64,000 nucleotides of DNA, taken from positions 60,907,756 to 60,971,755 of the forward strand of contig NC_088911.1 in the NCBI RefSeq assembly GCF_963576675.1, written 5' to 3'. The notes beneath the pieces are model-generated. The model saw only the letters and a list, made by a program, of their open reading frames with translations, searched no databases and was not told where the DNA came from. The translations under genes were made by a program, and so were the position numbers. Shown here one piece after another: positions 31,391 through 43,500 of the stretch. The DNA is from Euphorbia lathyris. Taxonomy: Eukaryota; Streptophyta; Magnoliopsida; Malpighiales; Euphorbiaceae. Position 1 is the first letter of the stretch. Every line of letters begins with the position of its first letter.

Positions 31391-31508
31391 TAAACTGAGT
31401 GAAACGGTAAGCATTTACTTATATTTGTGTATAAATGTATTTTGATTGTGACTTGTTGAGCATGAAATATGATTGAATATGATGTAAGTATATGACATAT
31501 TTTGTGAT
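30901..31508. repeat. 304-bp tandem duplication across the gag fragment
   Basis: The segment 30901-31204 is repeated at 31205-31508 with few differences (for example GGGCCACCTAAAAG against GGGCCACATCAAGG). Both copies include gag sequence and the non-coding tail with GATTGTGACTTGTTGAGC. Confidence 0.8.
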
Positions 31509-33402
31509 ATTTGTCATAAGTTGTGATTGTTATGAAAAGTTTGAAATGAAGTAAATTATGACATTATGAGTTGAAATTTGATATGTTGAGCCTTGTGAAC
31601 ATTTTTAAACTGGTGTAAGAAGCTTAGAACAATGAGTGTGAGTGATCAACAAAAGATCCTAGAAAGGAAAGAAGTTTAACTCCCCAAAATCCAAAATGTA
31701 ACTTTTTAGCAAATGAGGATCCAACCCCCTACCCTGCATAGTCCTCCTTTTATAGAGTCAACAGTGGCTACACACTCTAATTTTCTATATCATAATTTCA
31801 AGCAAACGAGATGTCATACCACGAAAAGAAATAGTCGTACCTAACTGGCATCTTTTGCATACGGAGATGACGTATGGTTGCATCTCTACCCACGTGGCCA
31901 ACCATTTGACATGCACATCGATTGGATAAAAAGTCGAGATGGTCTGTAAACACATGATGTCACTTTAGCAGTATGGTAGAATTTTTTTCAGATTCAACTT
32001 TTATGTCCTTCTTGACGGTTGTACGATGAAGGAGAATTGATGGATGACTCAAATAAGTGTTATATGGCTTAAAAAGGGTTTCTTTTTGCTGGTATTTCTG
32101 GATTTTTTTATTGCTCATTTTTTTATCTCCTAAGCATTATCAGACTTCCGATGTGGGGGTTAGTTCACTACTTTCCTTGTGAGGTAAAATAAACCACTAC
32201 TTACAACAAGTCAATTTGATCCCTTAAAGCAACAAACAACTTCATTCCACCACTATCTTTACTCTTACCATTTGAATACCATTCATAGAATCACCCAAAC
32301 CACCATACATATCAACTTTAATATCTTCAACAGAAGTAACATTAATCAAACTCATCAAAACCTAAAGCTTATTCTTTACAAAAAAAATCATTCCTTTCAA
32401 AATATTTATCTCATTTTCAGATGGGTTAATACTGCTCAACTTCATTTAAGATGAAAAAAATCAAAACAAAAAATCCAAATAAAAAATTATTTGTTTATGA
32501 AAAATAAGGTATAATAGCTTTTTAAGGGACCTGGTTGATGATTTTGATAGTTTAAGGTTCTAATTGACTTTGAAACTTTAGTTTGGGGAGCCAAATTGGT
32601 GTAATACCAAAGAAACAAAACATAAAAAAAATATTAAAAAATATCTATGACGCATATATTAAAAATATCATATCATCAACTTCATTTTTCCTATAACCTT
32701 TATCAATAGAATGCCAATTAAGCATCCTAGGAAGCGTTTGTCACCTACTCCTGTAAAACAATCCTTTTGTCGCACTACATACATCATAAACCCATAATTG
32801 AAAAAACAAGCGGTCATCTATAGAGCCTATAAAACTCACGACTTTTCAAAAAAGAAGAATTAATCTTGAAAGATGAATAGTAGCATCAAAAATTTCTTGA
32901 CCCTAAGAATAATTAAGAGTCCACAAAAACACATTCAAAATGACGCATAAATACAAGCTTCTCATCTGTCTTCCCCATAAAACCTTAACATAATCCACAT
33001 CATAATCTTACTAAATCTTATGCTGAAGCAAACATTTTTCACATATTTATAGTAACTAATAGTTTTCAAACTACTTATGAATTAACAACCTTCAATGTCT
33101 AGGAGAACACTCTTTATTTTTCAAAAAACTCAATCCATTAATAAATAAAACGCATCAATCCCAAACTTTACTTTCTCACCACCAACTTCTATATAAATAG
33201 ACTTCTCCGCTCTTTACTCAACCTTAACAATTAACGTAAAAACAATTATAAATAGAAAACATCACATAATTTAACACAATTTCAAACAGATACACAAAAT
33301 ATACCTTCTCTATAAAATGAATGAAAATAAAAGAAATCTATACATAACTAACAGATAATATTATCAAAATAAAAAAATAATAAATAATTAAAATATAGTT
33401 AA
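31509..33402. other. AT-rich stretch without recognised features
   Basis: No ORF of known type, tRNA or clear inverted repeat was seen. Sequence is rich in A runs, especially 32200-33400. Confidence 0.45.
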
Positions 33403-34229
33403 ATGATGGATAATGTGGTGATTGCCCAAAAGTTGGTCCACACTATGAAGATCAGGAAGGGGAAGAAAGGCATCGTGGCTCTTAAGTTGGACTTGGAGAA
33501 AGCCTATAATCGCATCAACTGGAGTTTTCTGATGGAGAGTCTGGAGAGAGCGAGGATCCTTGACAATTGGAGAAGGTTAATTAAGGTTTGCATCTCTTCT
33601 CCTGTTTTTCAAGTTATGATTAATGGGGATATGTCGGAGGAATTCTCTCCGGGTCGGGGCATCCGTCGAGGGGACCCTATGATCCCCTTCCTTTTCATTA
33701 TTACAATGGAGAGGTTGTCGCATCTGATCCAGGATGCTGTTGATAATGGGAGTTTCCACCCAGTGGCTATTAATAGCTTCTGCCCCTAGGTTACTCACTT
33801 ATTCTTTGCAGATGATGTTCTGATCTTTCTAGAAGGTAATGAGGAGCAGTTGAGTATTATTATGGATATCCTTGACTGTTTCTGTTCGGCCTCTGGTTAG
33901 AAGCTTAATATCCATAAATCTAGGATGATGTGTTCTAAAAATATGAACCAGAGAGTATGTAAAAGATTAAGTGATCTCTCGGGTATTCCTCTAACTAACT
34001 CTTTCGGGAAGTATCTGGGTATTCCCCTCCACAGTGAGAGAGTGTCTAAGGTGTCTTTTAAAGATACTTTGGATAAAGCAAATATGAAGTGTGCCACTTG
34101 GAAAGCTAGGACTCTCTCTCTCGCTGGCCGTCTTACGTTAATCCAATCTGTTAATTGTGCAACTCCCAATCACATTATGTAGGCTTGTCATCTTCCTGAA
34201 CCTGTGCTTAAAGACCTTGATAAAATTAA

Positions 34230-35599
34230 GGGTAAATTCCAAAAAAAACCCCTGTGGTTTGATGTTCTTTCAAAAAAACCCTTGTGGTTTGTTATTACAA
34301 AAAAAAAGGACTGTGGTTTGCGCCGTTAACCAAAAAACGGAAAATGGCTTAACGGTGTTAAAATGCTGACGTGGCACAGGGGTAAGGTTGGAAATTCGAA
34401 TTTTTTTTTATTTTTTTATTTTTTCCCCTCTCTCTCTCCTCCTTCTTCTTCCTTCTTCCTCTTCCTCTTCCTTCTTCTCCTTCTTCTTCTCCTTCTTCTT
34501 CTTCTTCTTCTTCTTCCTTCTTCTTCTTCTCTCCTCCTTCTTCTTCCTTCTCCTTCTTCTTCCTTCTCCTTCTTCTTTTTCTTTTTCCTTTTTCTTCTTC
34601 TTCCTCCTTACTCTTCCTTCTTTTTTTTTCTTTTTTTTTAAGTTTTCGGAAATCTCGAAAATTTCTCAGAAATCTGGAAATGAATGAAGAGCAAAATTTT
34701 GGACGGCTGTCTGCTGAGCTCCGCCGCTGGCCTCGACTGTGGGTTATACGGTCACTTCCTCCAGTACTTAGTCGATCTCCGTCTAACTCGTCAAGGTAAA
34801 CATTCCAAAATAATTAAAAAATAAACGGAAAATTAATTAAAAATGAAGAACGGAAAATCTTACAGAGGAAGGAGGATACGATTTGGCAGCTTCGATAGTG
34901 TCCAAGAAGGCGAGGAAATTGAGGACACAGCCATCATTTTTAGTAGAAAATTCAACAGCAAAATCAAGCATTCCTCTCAAACCAGATTCATGATGGAATT
35001 GGAAGAATAAGATGTGATGTGATCTGTTAAATTGAGGGAATGGATGGCGGAGATGGCGGAGGATGTTCAAAATTCGAACTTGTGGTTTGATGTTCGAAAT
35101 TCCAAAAAAAGAGGAGAATTTCCGGGGAAAATCCAGAAATCTGGAAATTGTCCAGATTTTTGGAAAATTTTCGGAAATCTGGAAATTTCCAGATTTCCGG
35201 AAACTTAAAAAAAAAGAAAAAAAAGAAGGAAGAATAAGGAGGAAGAAGAAGAAAAAGGAAAAAGAAAAAGAAGAAAGAGAAGGAAGAAGAAGAAGAAGAA
35301 GAAGAAGAAGAAGAAGAAGGAGAAGGAAGAAGAAGAAGAAGAAGAAGAAGAAGAAGAAGAAGGAGAAGGAAGAGGAAGAAGGAAGAAGAAGGAGAGAGAG
35401 AGGGAAAAAAAATAAAAAAATAAAAAAAATTCGAATTTCCAACCTTACCCCTGTGCCACGTCAGCATTTTAACACCGTTAAGCCATTTTCCGTTTTTTGG
35501 TTAACGGCGCAAACCACAGTCCTTTTTTTTGTAATAACAAACCACAAGGGTTTTTTTGGAAGAACATCAAACCACAGGGTTTTTTTTTGGAATTTACCC
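34230..35599. mobile_element. MULE-like element with long TIRs and (CTT)n/(GAA)n arms
   Basis: The 1370-bp insert starts GGGTAAATTCC and ends GGAATTTACCC and is flanked by a perfect 9-bp duplication TAAAATTAA (34221-34229, 35600-35608), the size expected for Mutator-like elements. TIRs run at least 190 bp and pass into pyrimidine (TTC/CTT) runs on the left and purine (GAA/AAG) runs on the right, so the two arms are mirror complements. The same family occurs at 51025-52275. No transposase is encoded. Confidence 0.85.
34840..34990 (-). pseudogene. Possible captured exon inside the MULE-like element
   Basis: On the minus strand an open stretch reads GLRGMLDFAVEFSTKNDG and VLNFLAFLDTIEAAKS, followed by a GT donor-like GTAAGATTTTCC. 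The composition is unlike the element arms. I do not recognise the gene, but a coding piece ending at a splice donor suggests capture of genomic DNA from a host gene. Confidence 0.4.
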
Positions 35600-37316
35600 T
35601 AAAATTAATCGTAGGTTCCTGTGGGGGGAAGCTGAGGAGGGGAGAAAGATCCATCTTGTTCCTTGGAATGAGGTTTGTCAGCCTAAAGATTTGGGAGGTC
35701 TGGGCATTAGGAAAGCCAAAGATAATAATAAAGTCTTATTAATGAAACTCCTGTGGCGGATGTGGCAGTCTCCTTCAGCTCTGTGGGTCTAACTCTTATG
35801 CGGGAAATACCGGAAGGATAAGGTGTTTGGGGGGCCTAAGGATAGAGTGGCTAATTGTTCCTTTCTATGGAAAGGCATTAGTGCAGTTTTTGCTGAATTT
35901 TGTTCTGGGATTGGGTGGAATGTGGGTAATGGTAGGTCCATCAGATTTTGGAAGGATATTTGGGTAGGCAAGAAGCCTTTATTGGAGATTTGTACTTCTT
36001 TGCCTCTGGTGGACATTCAGGACTGGAGGATTGCTGATGTGGTGGATTCTGAGGGTGAGTGGATTTGGGATAAATTTGAGTCCTACCTTAGTCTGGAATC
36101 GCTCCTTACTATTAGAGGTGTTCACATTAGTAATCAAATTGAGGACAAGGATAGTTACTGTTGGGCGCTGACTAACAATGGGGCCTATTCGTGTAAATCT
36201 GCTTTTCAGGCGTTCTATCAGGATTTGGATTCTCCGTCCCCTGGGGTGTGGAAGACGATTTGGGCCTTAAAAGTGTCGTACCGTATTAGGAGTTTCCTGT
36301 GGTTGGGGGCTAGGAATAGGTTGCTTACTAATTCGGATAGAAAAAGGAGGCACATGGTGGTTTCTGGAGCCTGTGGCAGATGCAGAGGGTTTGAGGAAAC
36401 TTTGTGTCATGCTCTCAGGGATTGTGAGAGAAGTAAGGAGGTTTGGAGGAGAATTCTCCCTAGGGATGTGCTACCTTCCTTTTTAGCCCATTCTGAAAAT
36501 GATTGGTTTGTTGATGGAATTAAAGGGATTCTTCTGCCTGGAAATCATGGTGTCCTTCTTTTTGTGGTGGTTTGCCATCAGATTTGGAAATGGCGGAACG
36601 AGGAGATCTTTGGAGGAGGAGTGGTGTCTCAGCCTAATGTCCTTGAATTCTTCTCTAAGAAGATTAGTACCTTGGTTGAGAGTTTTGTTGATGACCCCTT
36701 ACCTAGGGATGTTCAGAGGAGGGAGGTTAATCTTTTAGGCTGGTGTAAGCCGAGGGAAGGGGTGGTTAAACTCAACACTGATGGTTCTTGTCTAAGAGAT
36801 GGGAGAATTGCCGCAGGAGGGGTCCTTAGAGACGATGGTGGCAGGTGGGTTTCTGGCTTCTCTCAGAATTTGGGTATTGGATCTTCCTTTTCTGCAGAGC
36901 TTTGGGGGATTTTCTCTAGCTTGAAACTTGCTAAGGATCTTGGGGGTGAAGAAGCTTCTTGTTGAATCGGATAACCAAGAAGCGGTTAAAATGATTTCTG
37001 AGGGCAACGCTGTTTGCCGGAATAACCTGAACATTATTAAAAGCAATAAGAGGATTGGCTCCTCCTTTGAGTCTATCAAGGTTTGCTCATATTTATAGGG
37101 AGCAGAACCGTGTTGCGGACCGTCTTGCGATGGAAGGGCACTCTAGTGTGTTGGGTCTTTCTACCTTTTCTTCCCCGCCGGTCTTCATCTCTTCTTTGAT
37201 CTTGGAGGATGTGGTGGGGGTCAGTTTTCCTAGGCTGATCCCGGGTTGAGCGGTTTTTTGTTTTTTTATTTTTTTATTTTTTTCTTTTCCTTTCCTACCA
37301 AAAAAAAGAAATAAAA

Positions 37317-38849
37317 GCGACTCAAAAGAAAGTGAATGAAACCCACTAAATTATAATTGCAACCACTTTAATATAATTTCACCAAAACTTAAAACACAAT
37401 AAAACATAATTTCATATGATATAATTCAATTTCACCCAATTTAAACCAATTTATTTTATTTTGTTATAATTTCATTCGATTTCTTCAAATTTCTTCAAAT
37501 TTAAATTTGTTTCATATTATCTCATCTAATGTAATATCCAACAAATAACTTTAAAAAAAACACAACTAGAAACAACAAAACAAAAATTATATGAAATTGA
37601 ATAAAATAAATCAAACAAATTTACATATATCTAATTTTTGAACAATTAAAACTTCTTCCCAAACATATACTAGAAAACTTTTTCAATAACTTATTTGATG
37701 ATTTGTTTTGAACAATCTTTCCACTATCATTCTTTCACGGTATCATATTTCATAGGAAATTCTTTATTTTTATCACCGTACAACTTCTTCCGCAAATCTT
37801 TCTTTGTTTTTTCACATAGTCATCCACATCAACAATATTTTTCTTCTTCCGATTCTTGTAAAAAATCAATTCAGTCAAATGCTTATCTTCATAATCAATG
37901 AAATCAGACGAAGTCGAATTATTATCTATATAAGAAGAAGTATCAAAGTCCAATTTCTTACCAACTTTCACCATTCTGAAATACAACACAAAAAACAAAA
38001 ACAACGACAAAAAGAAATAATACAACACAATAGAAAATAAAAATTCTAATACCATAAACAAGGGCGAACAAAAATTCAAAGGGAAAAATTAGGAAAAACG
38101 ATACTAAGTTAAAGAGAAGACAAGCAAAAGAATGAAAGTGCAATGGTTAGAATAAAATACAATGCATAAAAACAGTATTTAAAAAATAAAAATTAAAAAA
38201 GAGGCACATATGGAAAACACTAGAGTTGTGCAACTGAATGTAATCGCAAAAAGTGGCATTTCACTCAGATTCGCCAAATATAAAACTAAAAAACAATCTT
38301 GTATATTTAAACAAAGGACAAGTGCCAATTTTGACCTTATCATTTTTTAGTAAGTGCATATTTGATTTTAACGTGCAAAATAAATTTACCTATAACGTTT
38401 TCAAGCAATATCAATTTTATCCGTATCTGATGGAAAAATTGAACGGATTGGTTTGACTGTTATATCGACCTTCAAAACAAGTTTGTCGATAAACTAAAGT
38501 AGTTTCTTACATTTTGTTGGTTATTTATAACTATATTACTAACATACTAAATATTTTTGACACTTTGATAAAAAAAAAAAATTGTGATCGACTTAAATGT
38601 GGCAGATTTAGTTGTTAGAATTTAGTTTCTTATTGACTTATATCTTAAACGTAATTGATGTTTGAAATGCTCATATTGCAGTTAAATACGATGAAACCAA
38701 CTTATTCAAAATTTTGATAATATAATAATAAAATTGATCTTACTTAAAAATAAAAAAAAACAACAGTAGAAATTATACTATTTCGTACGCTTAAAGTCAA
38801 ATTAATGCTTCCCGATATGATCAAGTTTGGCCGAAATCCATTTAAATAA
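37317..38849. other. AT-rich stretch, possible degenerate coding fragment on the minus strand
   Basis: A minus-strand frame at 37750-37974 (starting MVKVGKKLDFDTSS, then DFIDYEDKHLTEL and NRKKKNIVDVDDYV) has protein-like acidic and basic blocks but no recognised domain. The remaining sequence is AT-rich and no repeat was found. Confidence 0.35.
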
Positions 38850-40347
38850 AGGAAAATTATAAAATTGGGTCAAATGGGAGAATCATGTACATATTTAACC
38901 CATTTACTCAACCTACTACATATCTAAACTATTTTTATGTGACTTTCCCAAAATACCTCAACCTTTCATCTCCCCTTCGCCTTTCTCTTCCTTGGCGCAC
39001 AACAGTTTCTCTTCCCCGAGAGATTCCTAGACCTTTGATCTCCCCCCTTCGCCTTTCTCTTCCTTAGCGCACAACGGTTTCTCTTCCCCGAGAGATTCCT
39101 AGACCTTTGACCTCCATCTCTTCCTTTATATTGCGAAATCTGCACAATTTCTCTTCATCACCATGTCTTTCTCTTCTTCCTCTCTTCATCTCTTTGATTC
39201 TTCATCTTTCCATTGCTAAAAAACTAAGTCATGGTTCTTCATCTCCTATTTCTGCTCGTCTCTTGGTTTCTTTCTTCTTGTTCGGATTGAAGAAATCGTT
39301 ATTCTATGTTATTTTCATCGTTTTCTGCGTTTATCATATGGTTATTTACGATTTTAATGGTGAAAGGAGAGAAAATGTAAGTATCTACTGTTTTTTTTTT
39401 CGTTTTTTTTCAGAAAATCACTTCGCGTAACCTGGCTTCGCGAAGGTCTGCGAGGAGAAAGAGCCTGAAACGGACGATTTTACTTCGCGAAAACGGATTA
39501 CGCGAAGTCTGCGAAGAGAAATGTTCATGATTTTTACCTTCACAGACTTCGTGTAACCTGTTTCGCAAAGTAAAATCGTCACATTTCTCCTCGCAGACTT
39601 CGCGAAATCCTTTTTTAGCGAAGTAAAAGCATCCTCTATCTTGCACATTTCTCTTCGCAGACTTCGCGAAATCCTCATTTCGCGAAGATAAATCGTCCTT
39701 TTTCTTCCTAACACGATTAAATTTTTCTGAAGGTGGTTGAATACATAACATCCATTTTAGGAAGGCGGTGTACTGGGATGCAGAGTAGATGACTTTCCTG
39801 GATTCTCTTCTGATATAGGGAGACATTCCCATCAAGATTGGTCACGTTGACTTTGAAATGATTTGTTAGGATTTTATTGTGGCAATCATGTTGTAAATTT
39901 TGATAATGTTATGATTTTAATGTTGTTATTTTGGCATTCTTGTTGTAAATTTTGATAATGTTATGATTTTAATGTTAGAATCTCTTGTTATTATGCCTTT
40001 TTTTGTTATATACCACTTTGTAGATTTCGCAATATGCGAAGTCTGCGAAGATAAAAAATACTTAAAAACACGTCTTTTATCTTCGCAGACTTCGCATATT
40101 ACAAAATCTGCGAATTAAAATCATCTATTGAACCAAACATTATCTTCGCAGGCTTTGCATATTACGAAATCTACGAAGTGAGACAGGAGTGAGAAAAACG
40201 AAAGGCTAAAAAATTTCTAGGTGTTATATATATATTAAGGGTATTTTGAAAAAATCACACAAAATTAATAAAGATATATAATAGATTGAATAAATAGATT
40301 AAATATATAAATGAATATCTCACTTAACCCAATTTTATAATTTTCCC
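38850..40347. mobile_element. Long-TIR MULE-like element, copy 2
   Basis: Ends read AGGAAAATTATAAAATTGGG and, on the minus strand, AGGGAAAATTATAAAATTGG. TIR similarity extends inward about 100 bp, and the interior matches copy 1 at 27381-28872 in order: a T-rich leader, the CTTCGCGAA hairpin block (39410-39690), the shared GAAGGTGGTTGAATACATAA, and the duplicated GTTGTAAATTTTGATAATG. The hairpin block is larger than in copy 1. It ends 188 bp before the LPA1 start codon. No protein is encoded. Confidence 0.7.
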
Positions 40348-40535
40348 TTTAAACAACCACTCTTGACCAGTTGAGATCTGGCACATTTAGTCCATGAACC
40401 GGCCTGAAACTTGTTAATGACCCATTAACTCACTGGTGAGAAACGACAGCGTTTACGAAGATAAGCATTTTATAGCGAGTGCAAAAATACCACCACTTGA
40501 GCGAGTAAACACGCAAGGGTTATCTAAATGCCCAA

Positions 40536-43500
40536 ATGGCTGTTGCTACTGCTCCGTCGCTTAACCAGCGTCTCCTCTGGTTCTCAACTTCAACATTCAG
40601 GAATTCATGGTTTCTTTACAAAACGACTTCTTTCACTCCTCAAAGGACTCCTTTTCTCTCTCTCATTTCTTCCTCTTCTTATCCTCCTCCTCCTCCTCCT
40701 TCCACTTCTCAATCCTCTGAAGCCAATACGCAGACCGCTGAGTCGTCTGTCAATTTGGGTCTCTCCCTCTTCTCCAGAGGACGGGTATTCTCCATATATT
40801 CTCTCTCTCCTTTTTCTTTTTGCTTGCGAACTGACCTTCTTTGCAATAATTGGTATTTCAGGTTAAGGATGCGTTAGTCCAGTTTGAAACAGCACTTACT
40901 TTAGATCCCACACCTTTGGAGGCCCAAGCTGCACTCTATAACAAAGCCTGCTGCCATGCCTATAGGTATATCGGTTTTTGTTTCTTTTGCTTTCCTTAAT
41001 AAATTGGGAATCAGGATTTAAATTTCAATTGCTGATAATTTGTTGGAAATTGAATTGTTTATCTGATTTCATGTGTTATATTCAACTGCATTGAACTGAT
41101 TAATATAATGAAGAAGTAAATGAAAAATCAATAAGCTACTCTCAAACCATTTTAGGAACTCCTCAAGTCAGTAGCTTATGGGTTGCTTATCCGTATTTGT
41201 AGCCCTGAGTGCGAGATTGTGATCTACTACTCTTTTAGAATGTGTCATAGACTGCTGAAAGATGTTAGTTTGTGCCCTTAAAGTTGCTAATTTTATATTT
41301 GAACAATAGCGCATTCAAGATAAATCCATCTTTAAGAATAGCTTCATTGAGCTGATTAGCTTTGTTTTTTTATTCTTATCCTGAGGAAGAGGGGAAGGAA
41401 AGAAAGCTGCTGATTGCCTTCGTACTGCTTTGAGGGAATATAATCTTAAATTTGGAACCATTTTGAATGATCCTGACTTGGCTTCCTTCAGAGCGTTGCC
41501 TGAGTTCAAGGAATTGCAAGAAGAGGTTTATCATGCTTTCATGAATTTCTTTCATGTGTTAATCCCCCTTTTTCTCATCACTAGCCTGCCAGCTTCTCAA
41601 TTTTTTATAAGCACATGCTCTTTTTATTGTAATTCTACATTTTTCTTTCGCCACTTCACCTGAAAATCAAGGTACTGGATTATGTAATCGCACACTTCTT
41701 TTGGCCGACCCATGCAAATTGAGGATTGAACTTCGTAAGCATTAACCCTCATAAACATGTTCTGTTTACAGGCTAAGCTGGGAGGGGAAGATATAGGTTA
41801 CAGTTTCCGTAGAGATCTCAAACTGATTAGTGAGGTCCAAGCACCATTTCGTGGGGTTAGGAGATTTTTTTATGTGGCATTCTCAGCAGCTGCAGGAATA
41901 TCACTGTTCTTCACATTTCCAAGGCTTTTACGTGCAATTAGCGGTGGGGATGGTGCCCCAGATCTACTAGCAACTGCTGGGAATGCTGCCATTAATATTG
42001 GAGGTAATCACTGGAAATTTTCTCTGTCTTGTAAAAAAAAATGAGTTTGAATTTATGTATACATTACTTTTATCCTACCTTTTGACGTACATAGTACATT
42101 ACTGCACAATATACTATTATCAACAGAAGGGTATTATTAGCTTTCTTTTTAAAGTGACTAATATTTTAAATCAGTAATCTACAGGCATTGTTGTTTTTGT
42201 GGCCTTGTTTTTATGGGACAACAAGAAAGAGGAAGAACAAATTGCACAGATAACCAGAGATGAGACTCTATCAAGATTACCTTTGCGCCTTTCAACTAAT
42301 CGAGTTGTTGAGCTTGTGCAACTTCGGGACACTGTTAGGCCAGTCAGTATCAAGAACTTCTTTTCTCTACTCAAATCAATCCTTGTATTAAGCATTAAAA
42401 TTCGCTATTCATGCCTTACTGATTTTAACCATTTTATAACCACAGTATCCCTTTTCAAGAATTAAGTATAGCCTCCTAATCATTTTCTCAAAGTGTTTCT
42501 CATTCTTGAAAGACAAGCTTTCTTTAAAGGGTAAATTACACCCATGGCCACTGAACTTTACCCATTTTAACATTATGGCCACTGAACTTCAATTCTTAAC
42601 GGTATGGCCACTGAACTTTACACTTTTTAACACCGGTGGCCACTCAATTTTAACTAACTCCTCAAAATGACTGTTAACGACCTCAAAATGAAAATATTCA
42701 AGAATTAAAGTTGTTCAGAACGACACTTACCATGAAACCATAATTTTTATTTTCCTAAAGCACATTTTTTGGAGCTTTCTCTCTCTAAAAATTTACTTTC
42801 TCTCTCCTAACCAAACAACATCTAAATGACCTGAAAACGAAAATTTTCAAGAATTAAAGTTTCTTAGAATATCATTAACTCTTCAAATTTTTATTTTGAG
42901 ACCGTCAACGGTCGTTTTGAGGTGTTGAGTGGCCACCGGTGTTAAAAAGTGTAAAGTTCTGTAGCCATACTATTAATAATTGAAGTTCAGTGGCCACAAT
43001 GTTAAAATGGTAAAGTTCAGTGGCCATGGGTGTAATTTACCCTTTCTTTAAATTGATGAATGCTGTGTGATCCATTATATCGGGGTAAATTACACCCATG
43101 GCCATTGAACTTTATCCATTTTCATGGTATGGCCACTGAACTTCAAAATGTAACATAAAAGCCATAAAAATTACTCTTTGTTACACATTTGGCCACTAAA
43201 CTTCAATCAATGCTTTAAAATGGCCGTTGAAGGCCTCTAAATAAAAAATTCCAAGAATTAATGATATCTTAAGCAAATTTAACTCTTGAAAATGTTCGTT
43301 TTGAGGTTATTTTGGTGTTGTTTGGTTAGGAGAGAAAGTGGATTTTTAGAGAGAGGATGCTCCAAAAATGGTGATTTTGGAAAATAAAAAATGTGGTTTC
43401 ATAGTAAATGTCATTCTGGACAACTTTTATTCTTGAATATTTTCATTTTGAGGTCGTTAAGGGTTATTTTGAAGAGTTAGTTAAGGTTTAGTAGCCACGG

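Larger units (their letters stand above)
33403..37316 (+). pseudogene. 5'-truncated LINE ORF2 (RT, zf-RVT, RNase H) split by a MULE-like element
   Basis: The coding parts are 33403-34229 and 35609-37249. They show RT motifs (VALKLDLEKAYNRINW, GRGIRRGDPMIPFLF, the catalytic FADD, FGKYLGIPL), the domain after RT (FLWGEAEEGRKIHLVPW), zf-RVT and an RNase H (LNTDGSCLRDG, SAELWGIFSSL, VESDNQ, REQNRVADRLA). In-frame stops lie at 33787, 33898, 34180 and 35790, and frameshifts near 36947 and 37050. ORF1 and the endonuclease are absent, as usual for 5'-truncated copies. A T-rich then A-rich tail (37254-37316) marks the 3' end. The LINE copied itself by target-primed reverse transcription. Confidence 0.85.

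Noticed and set aside
34363..34687. Ser/Phe/Leu-rich open frames in the CTT/GAA tracts (also 35027-35467, 51080-51538, 51888-52213)
   Set aside because: They are translations of simple trinucleotide repeats inside TIR arms, with no protein features beyond composition.
40528..40866. Alternative LPA1 start at 40528 (MPKWLLLLL frame)
   Set aside because: That frame does not join exon 2; the frame from 40536 gives the conserved VNLGLSLFSRGR and a transit-peptide-like start.
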